Shown here piece by piece: positions 1-8,575 of a DNA stretch of 16,524 nt. Position numbers and translations under genes: made by a program. This DNA comes from Holophaga sp. (lineage in GTDB: Bacteria; Acidobacteriota; Holophagae; Holophagales; Holophagaceae). Within the stretch, counting starts at the first letter, position 1. The number at the start of each line of letters is the position of its first letter. Below the pieces are notes generated by a model. It had not been told where the DNA came from and ran no database searches. It saw nothing but the letters and a program-made list of their open reading frames with translations. The stretch covers positions 1 to 16,524 of the forward strand of contig JARLGP010000028.1 of assembly GCA_031292735.1 (NCBI GenBank), in the 5' to 3' direction.

Positions 1-257
1 GGGCCAGCCTGGCCCTGGCGCTGGCCCTGGCCCTGGCGGCCCATCTGTGCTTCGGCCGGGCGGCGCTGCTGGCCCGGCGCCATCCGGCCTTCCTGCTGGC
101 CTCCCTGGCGGCCTGGCTGGTGGTACTGCTGCCCTGGTGGGCCCGCTGGCGCCGGCTGAGCCCCAGGCAGCACGAGGCCGGCATGTACCAGGCCCTGGCG
201 GCCTGGGCGGTCACCGACATCAGCCTGCTGGCCCTGCTCTGGCCCCGCCCATGCTGA
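1..257 (+). CDS. C-terminal end of a small hydrophobic membrane protein (partial)
   Basis: An open frame enters from the left edge (first full codon at position 3) and ends at TGA 255-257, giving the last 84 residues of a protein. The sequence is dominated by Leu and Ala. It holds at least two likely membrane segments, a first Leu-Ala run and a stretch around LASLAAWLVVLLPWW, separated and followed by Arg-rich loops. A final hydrophobic stretch precedes the C-terminus. The stop overlaps the next start codon in ATGCTGA, so translation is probably coupled to pgeF. No family can be assigned from this fragment. The opening bases are a CTGGCS-type low-complexity repeat that encodes the Leu-Ala run. 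Confidence 0.6.
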   Translation, partial: ASLALALALALAAHLCFGRAALLARRHPAFLLASLAAWLVVLLPWWARWRRLSPRQHEAGMYQALAAWAVTDISLLALLWPRPC

Positions 258-889
258 CCCCCGGGGTTCCCCCGCCGTTCCCCCTGGCCTGGGGCTTCAC
301 CACCCGGGAGGATCCGGAAAGCGCCCTGCCCCCGGTGCGGCTGCACCAGATCCACAGCTGCGAGGTGGTGGAGGCCGACGACCGGATCCAGGAGGCCGAC
401 GGGGTATGGACCATGACCCGGAACCTGGCCATCGGCGTGCAGGCGGCGGATTGCGTGCCGGTGCTGCTGGCCGGGCCGGTCCATGGCCGGCCCTGGGTCG
501 CCGCCCTGCACGCGGGCTGGCGGGGCACCGTGGGCGGGATCCTGCGCCGGGGGGTCGAGCTGTTCCAGGATCTGGGCGGGCGGCCCGAGGATCTGGCCTG
601 GGCTGCGGGCCCCGCCATCCTGGCCTGCCACTTCGAAGTGGGGGAGGAGGTGGTGGCCGCCGCCCGGCAGGACCCCGCCTGGCGCGAAACCCTGCAGCGG
701 CCCGGTCCCCGGGGCCGGCCGCACCTGGACCTGCACGGCCTGCTCCGGGCCCAGGCCCTGTCCCTGGGGCTGGACCCGGCCAAGGAGGGGTCGGTGCCGG
801 TGTGCACCTACTGCTCCCCGGGGCTGCTGTATTCCTACCGCCGCGGCGACCGCCACCTGCGCCAGTGGGGCTGGCTCCGGATCCCGTGA
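251..889 (+). CDS. pgeF: PgeF/YfiH family laccase-domain protein (peptidoglycan editing factor / purine nucleoside phosphorylase)
   Basis: A 212-residue member of the Cu-oxidase_4/YfiH family. Characterised relatives act as multicopper polyphenol oxidases, as purine nucleoside phosphorylases/adenosine deaminases, or as PgeF, which removes wrongly incorporated Ser from peptidoglycan precursors in the cytoplasm. The three family metal/active-site positions are visible: His35 in HQIHS, Cys68 in AADCVPVL and His87 in ALHAGWRG. The C-terminal CTYCSPG and LLYSYRRG motifs are also present. The open frame extends upstream to position 47, but the upstream part is low-complexity and lies within the preceding membrane-protein gene. 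ATG 251 gives the expected family N-terminus and a coupled start. The protein is somewhat shorter at its N-terminus than the usual 240-260 residues. Confidence 0.88.
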   Translation: MLTPGVPPPFPLAWGFTTREDPESALPPVRLHQIHSCEVVEADDRIQEADGVWTMTRNLAIGVQAADCVPVLLAGPVHGRPWVAALHAGWRGTVGGILRRGVELFQDLGGRPEDLAWAAGPAILACHFEVGEEVVAAARQDPAWRETLQRPGPRGRPHLDLHGLLRAQALSLGLDPAKEGSVPVCTYCSPGLLYSYRRGDRHLRQWGWLRIP

Positions 890-898
890 CCCGCGGGT

Positions 899-2893
899 TC
901 AGACCGCGATTCCCCCGGAGGCGGCGGCCAGCATCTTGCGGATTTCACGCAGGCTGAACGGCTTCTTCAGCACCCAGACCTTCGGCAGGCTGGTCACCAG
1001 GTTCTCGGTGAAGGCCTCCACGAAGCCCGAGGCCAGGATCACCGGCAGGTCCGGACGCAGCTCGCGCAGGCGCACCAGGGTCTCGGTGCCGGTGAGCCCG
1101 GGCATGCTGTGGTCCAGCATCACCAGGTCCACCTGGACGCCGGTCGCCAGCCGCGTCAGCGCCGCTTCGCCCCGGCTGGCGGTCTCCACCTGGTGGCCCA
1201 GCGACCGCAGCAGGGGCGGCATGGTTTCCAGGATCATCGGGTCGTCGTCCACCAGCAGGATGTGCAAGGCCTGCTTGGCCTCGGCCCGGCCCGGCGGCTC
1301 CTCGCCCCGGGCCTGCTGGAAGCAGGGCAGCAGGAGGGTGATGGTGGTGCCCTGGTCCGGCGCGCTCTGGATGGCCACCGAGCCCCCGTGCCCCTTCACC
1401 GTGCCCAGGGCCCGGGTCAGGCCCAGGCCGGTGCCTTTGCCCACCCCCTTGGTGGTGAAGAACGGCTCCCCGGCCCGGGCCAGCACCTCCGAGGACATGC
1501 CCTGGCCGGTGTCGGCCACGGTCAGCTCGATCTTGTCGCCGGCCAACGCCCGGGAGCGGAAGCTCAGGGTGCCGCCGCCGGGCATGGCGTCCAGGGCGTT
1601 GACCGCCAGGTTCATGAAGGCCCCGCCCAGGGCCGAGGCGTCCCCCAGCAGCAGGGGCAGGTGCGGGTCCAGGTCCTGCACCACCTGGACCTTCTCCAGG
1701 GTGGCGTGGCGCAGCAGTTCCACCTCCTTGCGCAGCATCTCGTTGAGGTCGAACAGCTGGGGCTCCGGCACGCCCTTCCGGGCGAAATCGGTGAGGCCGC
1801 GCACCAGGTCCCGGCCCCGCCCGCTGGCGTAGATGATGTTGTCCAGGGCCTTGGCCACCGGGGCGACAGCGGCGAACTGCTCCCGGAGCATCTCGGCGCT
1901 GCCCAGGATGCCGGCCAGCACGTTGTTCATGTCGTGGGCCATGCCTCCCGCCAGGCTGCCCAGGCTTTCCAGCTTCTCCGAATGCTGGCGCTCCTCCTGG
2001 AGGCGCCGCCGCTCGGACTCCGCCTCCACCTGCTCGGTGCGGTCCCGGTGGATGCCGATGACCCGGACCGGCCGACCCGCGCCGTCCTGGACCACCGTGG
2101 CGTGGGAGCCGATGTGGCGCACCGCCCCGTCGGGGCGCACGATCCGGAATTCCAGCTGGTAGGCTGTGCCGGCGGTGACCGCCGCCCGGACCCCGGCCTG
2201 GACCCCGGCCCGAACCGCTTCCCGATCCTCCGGGTGGACGATCCGCTCCAGCCAGGCGTCGTACGAGGGCTGGAAAGCGGCCTGGTCCACACCGCAGATC
2301 TCGTACATCTGGTCGCTCCAGACCAGGGTCTCGTCCTGGAGGTTCCGGTCCCAGATGCCCAGGTTTCCGGACCGCACGGCCAGTTCCAGCCGCTGGGCGC
2401 TTTCCCGCAGGGCTTCCTCGGCCCGCTTGCGTTCGGTGATGTCGCGGGTGAGGGAGAGGTTGCAGCGCTCGCCGTTCACCTCCATGGCGCAGGAGGAGAC
2501 CAGCGCGGTGAGCGTGCTGCCGTCCTTGCGGCGCAAGGTCACCTCGAACCCCAGAACCTCTCCGCGGTCCTGCAGGACGGCGTTGAACCGGTCCCGGTCC
2601 TCCCGGTTCACCCAGATGCCCAGGTCTCCGGGCAGCACCGAGCGCCCCAGCGCCTCCTCCCGGGAATAGCCGAACAGCTTGATGTAGCTGGGATTGAGAT
2701 CCAGGCACACCCCCGTGGCCTGGTCGGCCAGGTTGATGGCGTCGGGGCTGGTCTGGAAGATCTTGGTGAACTTCTCCTCGGTGGCGCGCAGGGCCCGGGT
2801 CGCCTTTTCCCGGGAACGCGCCATGGCCAGGGCCACCGCCGACACGGCGCACAGGACGATGGCGAATAGCGTGAACAAAGCCGACAACGTCAT
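899..2893 (-). CDS. PAS domain hybrid sensor histidine kinase/response regulator
   Basis: A 664-residue hybrid sensor kinase. One N-terminal membrane segment (about residues 4-24) anchors it, and there is no periplasmic domain of note, so sensing is probably cytoplasmic. PAS1 covers about 38-155, ending in the LTRDITERKRAEEAL junction. PAS2 covers about 165-290, with HPEDR and RPDG motifs of the PAS_3 type. A short coiled linker leads to HisKA with phospho-accepting His320 (GMAHDMNN). The ATPase domain has N box Asn432, G1 box DTGQG (461-465) and GKGTGLGL. A C-terminal receiver domain (about 543-660) has acidic Asp549-551, phospho-acceptor Asp594 (MLDHSMPG) and the conserved KKP Lys. The HTH-free architecture suggests phosphorelay to an unlinked partner. 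ATG 2893 was chosen because it supplies the membrane anchor; no strong ribosome binding site is visible. It lies convergent to pgeF with only 9 bases between. Confidence 0.92.
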   Translation of the reverse strand: MTLSALFTLFAIVLCAVSAVALAMARSREKATRALRATEEKFTKIFQTSPDAINLADQATGVCLDLNPSYIKLFGYSREEALGRSVLPGDLGIWVNREDRDRFNAVLQDRGEVLGFEVTLRRKDGSTLTALVSSCAMEVNGERCNLSLTRDITERKRAEEALRESAQRLELAVRSGNLGIWDRNLQDETLVWSDQMYEICGVDQAAFQPSYDAWLERIVHPEDREAVRAGVQAGVRAAVTAGTAYQLEFRIVRPDGAVRHIGSHATVVQDGAGRPVRVIGIHRDRTEQVEAESERRRLQEERQHSEKLESLGSLAGGMAHDMNNVLAGILGSAEMLREQFAAVAPVAKALDNIIYASGRGRDLVRGLTDFARKGVPEPQLFDLNEMLRKEVELLRHATLEKVQVVQDLDPHLPLLLGDASALGGAFMNLAVNALDAMPGGGTLSFRSRALAGDKIELTVADTGQGMSSEVLARAGEPFFTTKGVGKGTGLGLTRALGTVKGHGGSVAIQSAPDQGTTITLLLPCFQQARGEEPPGRAEAKQALHILLVDDDPMILETMPPLLRSLGHQVETASRGEAALTRLATGVQVDLVMLDHSMPGLTGTETLVRLRELRPDLPVILASGFVEAFTENLVTSLPKVWVLKKPFSLREIRKMLAAASGGIAV

Positions 2894-2964
2894 GCGGATG
2901 CACCGGCAAGGATCATGGAATTCTCCATCCGCCCAGGCAGGGCTTGTAAGTTATGCAACTTGTG

Positions 2965-3008
2965 TTTCCAAATGTTAGCTAAAATCGAGTTTCCTACAAC
3001 ATTGGAAA
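2965..3008. promoter_or_regulatory. Inverted repeat in the divergent spacer before the small ORF
   Basis: TTTCCAAATGTT at 2965-2976 pairs with AACATTGGAAA at 2998-3008, with one bulged A and a 21-base loop. It lies in the low-GC spacer between the divergent kinase gene and the small ORF/KAS III pair. There is no trailing T-run, so it is not a typical terminator. A second dyad, AAGTT-ATGC-AACTT, lies just upstream at 2948-2961. They may be operators or an RNA hairpin; the function is unknown. Confidence 0.35.
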
Positions 3009-3061
3009 TGAGAACCCCGTTTCCCGCACCGCGCACGGCTTCAATCGCAAGGAGAGCCTTC

Positions 3062-3160
3062 ATGCCCCAACGCTCCATGATCACCCAGAACGGCAACGAG
3101 GCCAACGCCTCGGCCGCGGTGGGCACCACCCTGGCCGGGGTGGCGCTGGAAGGCGTCTAG
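3062..3160 (+). CDS. Hypothetical small protein (32 aa) upstream of the KAS III-like gene
   Basis: ATG 3062 is preceded by AAGGAG at a spacing of about 8 bases, and the frame ends at TAG 3158-3160, giving 32 residues. The N-terminal part is polar (MPQRSMITQNGNEANAS) and the C-terminal part is small and hydrophobic (AAVGTTLAGVALEGV). No Cys, signal peptide or known domain is seen. The frame is open further upstream, to 2915, but that part crosses the AT-rich regulatory spacer. It lies 141 bases ahead of the KAS III-like start on the same strand and may share its transcript. It could be a small peptide product, a leader peptide or a chance ORF with a good Shine-Dalgarno sequence. I do not recognise it. 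Confidence 0.4.
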   Translation: MPQRSMITQNGNEANASAAVGTTLAGVALEGV

Positions 3161-3301
3161 CGGGCCTGACCCCTCGACGATCCCCGGGCCGGAGCTGAAA
3201 CCGTGCCCCACGTGCCCTTCTGGTGCAGGGAAAGATGCAACAATCAACCCATCTGGGCCAAGCCAAGGCAAGTCCAGGTAGTATTCTCCAGGGAGGAATT
3301 C

Positions 3302-4417
3302 ATGGTGTCGTCAAACCCGTCCCGAATTGACCCAACGTCTCAGCCGCAGACCGTGATCATCGGGACCGGAAGCTGCATCCCCACGCGGGCGGTACTGAAC
3401 GAGGATTTCCTGGGCCAGCCGTTCTTCGAGACCTACGGCAAGCCCTTCGCCCCCGAAGCCGTACCCAGGCTGGTGGCCAAGCTCAAGGAAATCACCGATA
3501 TCGCCGAGCGCCGGTACGTCACCGACGACCTGGTGGCCTCCGACCTGGCCTTCCAGGCCGGAGCCAAGGCCCTGGCCTCGGCCGACATCGATCCGGAAAC
3601 CCTGGACTACGTGATCGTCGCCCACAACTTCGGCGACATCCTGGCCGACAACCTGCGCACCGACCTGGTGCCCAGCCTCGCCGCCCGGGTCAAGGCCAGC
3701 CTGAAGATCGCCAACCCGGACTGCATCTGCTACGACCTGGCGTTCGGCTGCCCCGGATGGCTGCAGGCGGTGATCCAGGCCAACTACTTCCTCCGGTCGG
3801 GCGAGGCCAAGCGGGCCCTGGTGATCGGGGCCGAAACCCTGTCGCGCATCTCCGACCCCTATGACCGCGACAGCATGATCTACGCGGACGGCGCCGGCGC
3901 CGTGGTGCTGGAGGGACAGTACAGCAGCCAGCGGGTGGGCATCCTGGCCCACGCCGTGCGCTCCGACACCCTGGAACACGCCCGCCTGCTCTGGATGGGC
4001 CCCTCGTTCAACCCGGATGCCGGCGACCACAAGCTGTGCCTGAAGATGGAGGGCCGCAAGCTCTACGAATACGCGCTGACCACGGTCCCCGGGGTGGTGC
4101 GCCAGAGCCTGGAGAAGGCCGGCCTCGGCCTGGAGGACGTGAACAAGGTGCTGCTGCACCAGGCCAACGGCAAGATGGACGACGCCATCCTCAAGCGCCT
4201 GTTCCGGCTATACGGGATGCAGGAGATCCCGGCCGGGATCATGCCCATGACCATCTCCTGGCTGGGCAACAGCTCGGTGGCCACCCTGCCCACCCTGCTG
4301 GACCTCATCCAGCGCGGCCAACTGCCCGACCAGGCCCTCACCAGCGGCGCCACCGCGGTGTTCGCGTCGGTGGGCGCCGGGATGAACATCAATTCCGTGG
4401 TCTACCGCTGCCCGTAG
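3302..4417 (+). CDS. 3-oxoacyl-ACP synthase III family protein (KAS III/FabH-like)
   Basis: A 371-residue thiolase-fold condensing enzyme. The KAS III catalytic triad is complete: Cys150 in FGCPGW, His286 in LLHQANGKMD and Asn323 in SWLGNSSVA. Glycine-rich ADGAGAVVLE and ASVGAGMNIN motifs are also present. Such enzymes condense an acyl-CoA or acyl-ACP starter with malonyl-ACP in the cytoplasm. The sequence, for example EITDIAERRYVTDD, DPYDRDSMIYADGAG and RLFRLYGMQEIP, recalls to me a Bacteroidetes-type KAS III subfamily of about 350-370 residues rather than housekeeping FabH of about 320. That is memory, not a search. ATG 3302 was chosen because GGGAGG lies 5 bases before it; the frame is open further upstream without a good ribosome binding site. 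No acyl-carrier protein, FabD/G/F or desaturase gene is nearby, so the pathway is unknown. Confidence 0.9.
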   Translation: MVSSNPSRIDPTSQPQTVIIGTGSCIPTRAVLNEDFLGQPFFETYGKPFAPEAVPRLVAKLKEITDIAERRYVTDDLVASDLAFQAGAKALASADIDPETLDYVIVAHNFGDILADNLRTDLVPSLAARVKASLKIANPDCICYDLAFGCPGWLQAVIQANYFLRSGEAKRALVIGAETLSRISDPYDRDSMIYADGAGAVVLEGQYSSQRVGILAHAVRSDTLEHARLLWMGPSFNPDAGDHKLCLKMEGRKLYEYALTTVPGVVRQSLEKAGLGLEDVNKVLLHQANGKMDDAILKRLFRLYGMQEIPAGIMPMTISWLGNSSVATLPTLLDLIQRGQLPDQALTSGATAVFASVGAGMNINSVVYRCP

Positions 4418-4479
4418 CCCGACCTGGTCCGACTGTGAGTCCCCTTGGCGCCCACCAATGCGGCGGGTCCAGGGGGCCT

Positions 4480-5184
4480 TCAGGCCTGAGCCGCCTCCCT
4501 GGTGAAGAAGGCCTGTTCCAGGGCAGCCCATGGCAAGGGGCAGGCCATATCCGGCCTGGCCTGCCGCAAGGCCAGGAGTTGCTCGGTCTCCCGCGCGCGC
4601 CAATCCAGCGCCGCCCTGCCGATCCTCAACTGGGCCAGTTCCTTGTTCAAAGCGCTGGAAGCCATTCGGCAGATCCAACCGTACCGGTAGGGACTGCTGG
4701 AAACCCGGGAGGGATTGCTGACGAGGCAACCATTGATACCCTGCACTTGGCCGCTGACCGGAGCAAGGATGCGGAGCACTTCGGCGTCTCGCTTGAAGGA
4801 GAACAGCGGATCGCCGCGCCGGACTTCCAGACCCGGCTCGGGCAACAGCACTTCGCCGATGCTGCCCATGGCCTGGCGGGTGAAATCGTCGACGCCGATT
4901 CGCACGTGCCCGTCCGGCTCGATCCAGACCCAGGCATGGCCGTCGGCAATGAATACCCCGCCCTCATCAGGGTATTCGAAACAGGAGACATCCTCCGCTT
5001 CCGCCAGGCTGGGCAGGCCGGCCCGGAGGATCGGCCGCTGCACGGCCGGGAGCATGGCTGGATTCAGGCGGTTCTGGCCTCCGAGGCGCTCGTTTCTGGC
5101 CTGGAACCAGCGGAGATTCCGGCGCACGAGATCATCGATCACCACGAAAGCGACGATCATGAATATAAAGATCCGAAAAGTCAT
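4480..5184 (-). CDS. Membrane-anchored GcvH-like (glycine cleavage H fold) protein lacking the lipoyl lysine
   Basis: A 234-residue protein. Residues 3-19 form one N-terminal membrane anchor (IFIFMIVAFVVI). Residues about 76-176 match the GcvH fold: ADGHAWVWIEPDGHVRIGVDDFT, then GSIGEVLLPEPGLEVRRGDPLFSF, then APVSGQVQGIN and PYRYGWICRM. Ungapped alignment of GDPLFSFKRDAEVLRILAPVSG with the usual [22 protein letters not shown] form puts Ala134 where the lipoylated Lys should be; the nearest Lys (131) is three residues off. Lipoylation and a role in glycine cleavage are therefore unlikely, and no gcvT or gcvP is nearby. The C-terminal 50 residues are extra and helical, Ala/Arg/Glu-rich. ATG 5184 has GGAGG 8 bases upstream. 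It follows the Cache gene by 82 bases on the same strand and may be co-transcribed with it. Confidence 0.75.
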   Translation of the reverse strand: MTFRIFIFMIVAFVVIDDLVRRNLRWFQARNERLGGQNRLNPAMLPAVQRPILRAGLPSLAEAEDVSCFEYPDEGGVFIADGHAWVWIEPDGHVRIGVDDFTRQAMGSIGEVLLPEPGLEVRRGDPLFSFKRDAEVLRILAPVSGQVQGINGCLVSNPSRVSSSPYRYGWICRMASSALNKELAQLRIGRAALDWRARETEQLLALRQARPDMACPLPWAALEQAFFTREAAQA

Positions 5185-5266
5185 GGAAAACCTCCATCAA
5201 GAGCACCGAGGCCAAGTCGGGGAAGGGGAAACGCGCCCACCGTCCAGATCGTTCAAAGGCGGGGGC

Positions 5267-5725
5267 TCATTCCCTGCATACGCCGCAACCAAAGGTAAAA
5301 TTGCCATAACCTTCCACATAAGCCGTTCTGGGTCCCATCCGGTTGCCCGGCGCACTGATGGTGCAATAATCAACCCACCCGCTTCCATTGCTCATGGACG
5401 TTTCAAGGAAGGCACGGATATACCGTTTCCCATCAGGATCCTTTTGATCCATCAGGTTCCTCCCCACATGGTTTTCCGGGTTATACCCGCTCGCCCGTAA
5501 CGTTCCGTTGCGATCGAGGATGAACAGGTACCATCCAGAACCATTACCAACGTGAAATTGCCCTTGCGGCAGGTTGGTTTGTTGAATTACCTTCTCCATT
5601 CCATAGTGTCTGGCATAGTCGACGGCATTCCGGACCATTCTCTCCGCTTTGGGCGCGTAGGGAGGTTGCGCCCTGGTCACCAGGAACGGAATCACGATCA
5701 ACGGAATGGTTTTGGTATAGTTCAT
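5267..5725 (-). CDS. Secreted single-Cache domain protein
   Basis: A 152-residue protein with an N-terminal signal peptide (hydrophobic core IPLIVIPFLV, likely cleavage after TRA, about residue 19) and a single Cache-type domain. Typical motifs are visible: GSGWYLFILDRNGTLRASG, then NHVGRNLMDQKDPDGKRYIRAFLE, then GSGWVDY, AYVEGYG and FGCGVC. Cache domains bind small ligands such as carboxylates and amino acids outside the cytoplasm. Here no kinase, chemotaxis or cyclase output domain is attached, so it may act as a periplasmic binding protein or a partner of another sensor. The ribosome binding site is weak. It is the first gene of the pair with the GcvH-like protein, and the promoter-like site at 5851-5866 lies about 125 bases upstream. 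Confidence 0.8.
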   Translation of the reverse strand: MNYTKTIPLIVIPFLVTRAQPPYAPKAERMVRNAVDYARHYGMEKVIQQTNLPQGQFHVGNGSGWYLFILDRNGTLRASGYNPENHVGRNLMDQKDPDGKRYIRAFLETSMSNGSGWVDYCTISAPGNRMGPRTAYVEGYGNFTFGCGVCRE

Positions 5726-5850
5726 ATTGGTTTTTTCGGGTTGGCTGATGCTTTCCTGCGAGAAAGCAACAGCTCCCGCCTTCCGGCAAAGGGCTCAATG
5801 CGCGCATGGCGCTCAAGGCCACGATTTGAATTCATCGAACGGCCGAATGA

Positions 5851-5866
5851 TACAATTGCCATGCCA
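5851..5866 (-). promoter_or_regulatory. Candidate sigma-54-like promoter (or dyad operator) for the Cache/GcvH-like genes
   Basis: Read on the minus strand this is TGGCATGGCAATTGTA. It has a good -24 element (TGGCA) and a TTG at the -12 position with correct GG-to-G spacing, but T in place of the conserved C after that G. It is nearly identical to the site before the porin operon. The core TTGGCATGGCAA is also a near-palindrome, so an ordinary operator is an alternative reading. Confidence 0.45.
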
Positions 5867-5869
5867 ATG

Positions 5870-5930
5870 TTGTATCTGGAAGAATGGCCCTAATTTGTGG
5901 TTGTATATGGAAAAATGGCCCTAATTTGTG
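5870..5930. repeat. Two-copy tandem direct repeat, period 31 bp
   Basis: Copy 1 is 5870-5899 and copy 2 is 5901-5930. The 30-base copies differ at two positions only (C/A and G/A). Each ends in the identical segment AATGGCCCTAATTTGTG. The repeats sit 4-64 bases upstream of the -24-like element at 5851-5866. They may be paired activator binding sites. Multiple terminal repeats of a vanished IS21-like element are the other possibility I considered. Confidence 0.85.
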
Positions 5931-6341
5931 CACGATTGCCGGGGTTGGGGAAAGGCACAAAAAAAGAAACACTCTCAAAGCAAGCCGCCACGACCACCAT
6001 CATTTGGGGAACCAGCATCGCGCCAATCCCAACCTATTCAGAAATTGAAGGTTGAGTGGTACGTCCGGGATCTTGACCCGGATCGAATCGCTTTGAGATG
6101 CACCTATCGTTATGAGGCACTCTGAGCTGGCCGGTTCCCGCCCTCCCAACTGGACTTTGGCCCCTGCTCATGCCCCTGGCCGGCGCAAGTCACCTTTCGG
6201 TCCTGGGCGGGGACCCATCGTCGAGAAATGGCCAGGAAGCTTGGGACGCATGCGCCCCAATGGATCTAATGAACTTATGCCGGGGCCGCGCGAATCGGGG
6301 AGGGTTATTCCATCACAACGGCTTACCCGTAGCCGGGAATA

Positions 6342-6353
6342 GATGATATCATC
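6342..6353. promoter_or_regulatory. Palindrome upstream of the activator gene, possible autoregulatory site
   Basis: GATGATATCATC is a perfect 12-bp palindrome, extended on one side by a further ATC. It ends 41 bases before the chosen start codon of the sigma-54 activator. Its position suits an operator overlapping the promoter or leader. Its function is inferred from position only. Confidence 0.4.
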
Positions 6354-6394
6354 ATCTTAAATTGGAGCCAACGCAACTTCCCAATGGAGAGGTT

Positions 6395-8110
<1,716 letters not shown>

Positions 8111-8113
8111 GGT

Positions 8114-8542
8114 TCAGGCGGATTGCCGACCGGCCGCCTGGAGATGCAGGTCCCGGATGGTGGTCTGGTTGATGGCGCAGTCGATGTGGGCCACCAGCGC
8201 GTCGAAGCCATAGTGCAGCACGCAGGGCCGGTCCTGACGGTCGCAGTGGGCCAGCCCCATGACGCAGGGCCGGGTCCGGGATCCTTCCAAGGCCGCCACC
8301 ACCGCACCCACCGTGACCCGGTGGGCCGGCAGGGCCAGCCTGAAGCCGCCCCGCGGCCCGGTGCTGGACTCAAGGATGCCTCTCTTCACCAGCGTCTTGA
8401 GCACTTTGCTGAGGAAAAGGGCCGGAAACCGGAGCCGCTCGGCGAGCACTTTCGCCGGGGTGAAGGTCCCATCCTCTGGCATGTCCGCCAGGACCCAAAG
8501 GGCGTATGCCGTTTTACGCAAAAAGCGCACGAGATCCCCCAC
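8114..8542 (-). CDS. Rrf2 family transcriptional regulator, probable Fe-S sensor
   Basis: A 142-residue Rrf2 protein. An N-terminal winged helix (RFLRKTAYALWVLADM, then LSKVLKTLVKRGILESSTGPRGGFRLA) precedes a cluster of three Cys: Cys93, Cys100 and Cys107, arranged CX6CX6C in PCVMGLAHCDRQDRPC. The family (IscR, NsrR, RsrR) uses these to bind a 2Fe-2S or 4Fe-4S cluster that senses NO, redox or iron-sulfur state. The start is GTG 8542, which gives the usual short N-terminus before RKTAYAL; a G-rich stretch lies upstream. It is the last gene of the four-gene operon, 33 bases after the cytochrome, so it may give redox feedback on the module. Its stop is only 3 bases from the stop of the convergent activator. 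Confidence 0.88.
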   Translation of the reverse strand: MGDLVRFLRKTAYALWVLADMPEDGTFTPAKVLAERLRFPALFLSKVLKTLVKRGILESSTGPRGGFRLALPAHRVTVGAVVAALEGSRTRPCVMGLAHCDRQDRPCVLHYGFDALVAHIDCAINQTTIRDLHLQAAGRQSA

Positions 8543-8575
8543 TCATTGCCCATCCCTGCCCCTCCCGGATTCGTT

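Larger units (their letters stand above)
5726..6394. other. Gene-poor, lower-GC intergenic region between the Cache gene and the sigma-54 activator gene
   Basis: About 670 bases with no convincing gene. It holds the promoter-like site of the Cache gene (5851-5866), a 31-bp-period tandem repeat (5870-5930) and a 12-bp palindrome just before the activator gene (6342-6353). Base composition is more AT-rich than its flanks and short A-runs occur at 5958-5972. Two short open frames (5928-6125 and 6112-6342) have no ribosome binding site and no recognisable protein motif. The stretch could be a large regulatory region or the scar of a lost insertion; I cannot show either. Confidence 0.6.

Noticed and set aside
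889..898. ACCCGCGGGT palindrome between pgeF and the kinase gene as a terminator
   Set aside because: The stem is only 5 bp with no loop and no T-run, so it is not a convincing terminator.
945..2909. Long open frames on both strands (minus 945-2909 and plus 1109-2869) over the histidine kinase gene
   Set aside because: They are Arg/Gly/Pro- or Gln/His-rich shadows of the kinase, without domain motifs; GC-rich DNA leaves stops rare in other frames.
2890..3129. Minus-strand 79-codon frame whose stop overlaps the kinase start as ATGA
   Set aside because: The overlap is tempting for translational coupling, but the frame starts at a GTG with no clear ribosome binding site, lies antisense to the small ORF and shows no domain.
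4036..5298. Plus-strand 420-codon frame over the KAS III end and the GcvH-like gene
   Set aside because: It is out of frame with the KAS III gene and antisense to a gene with a membrane anchor, GcvH motifs and GGAGG; no motif of its own.
5928..6342. Two short plus-strand frames in the gene-poor region
   Set aside because: They have no ribosome binding site, coding-like composition or family motif. Both are more likely chance frames or unrecognisable relic sequence.
5726..6394. Riboswitch, small RNA or complete insertion sequence in the gene-poor region
   Set aside because: I found no transposase motif, no terminal inverted repeat pair with a target duplication, and no recognisable riboswitch core or hairpin with a T-run.
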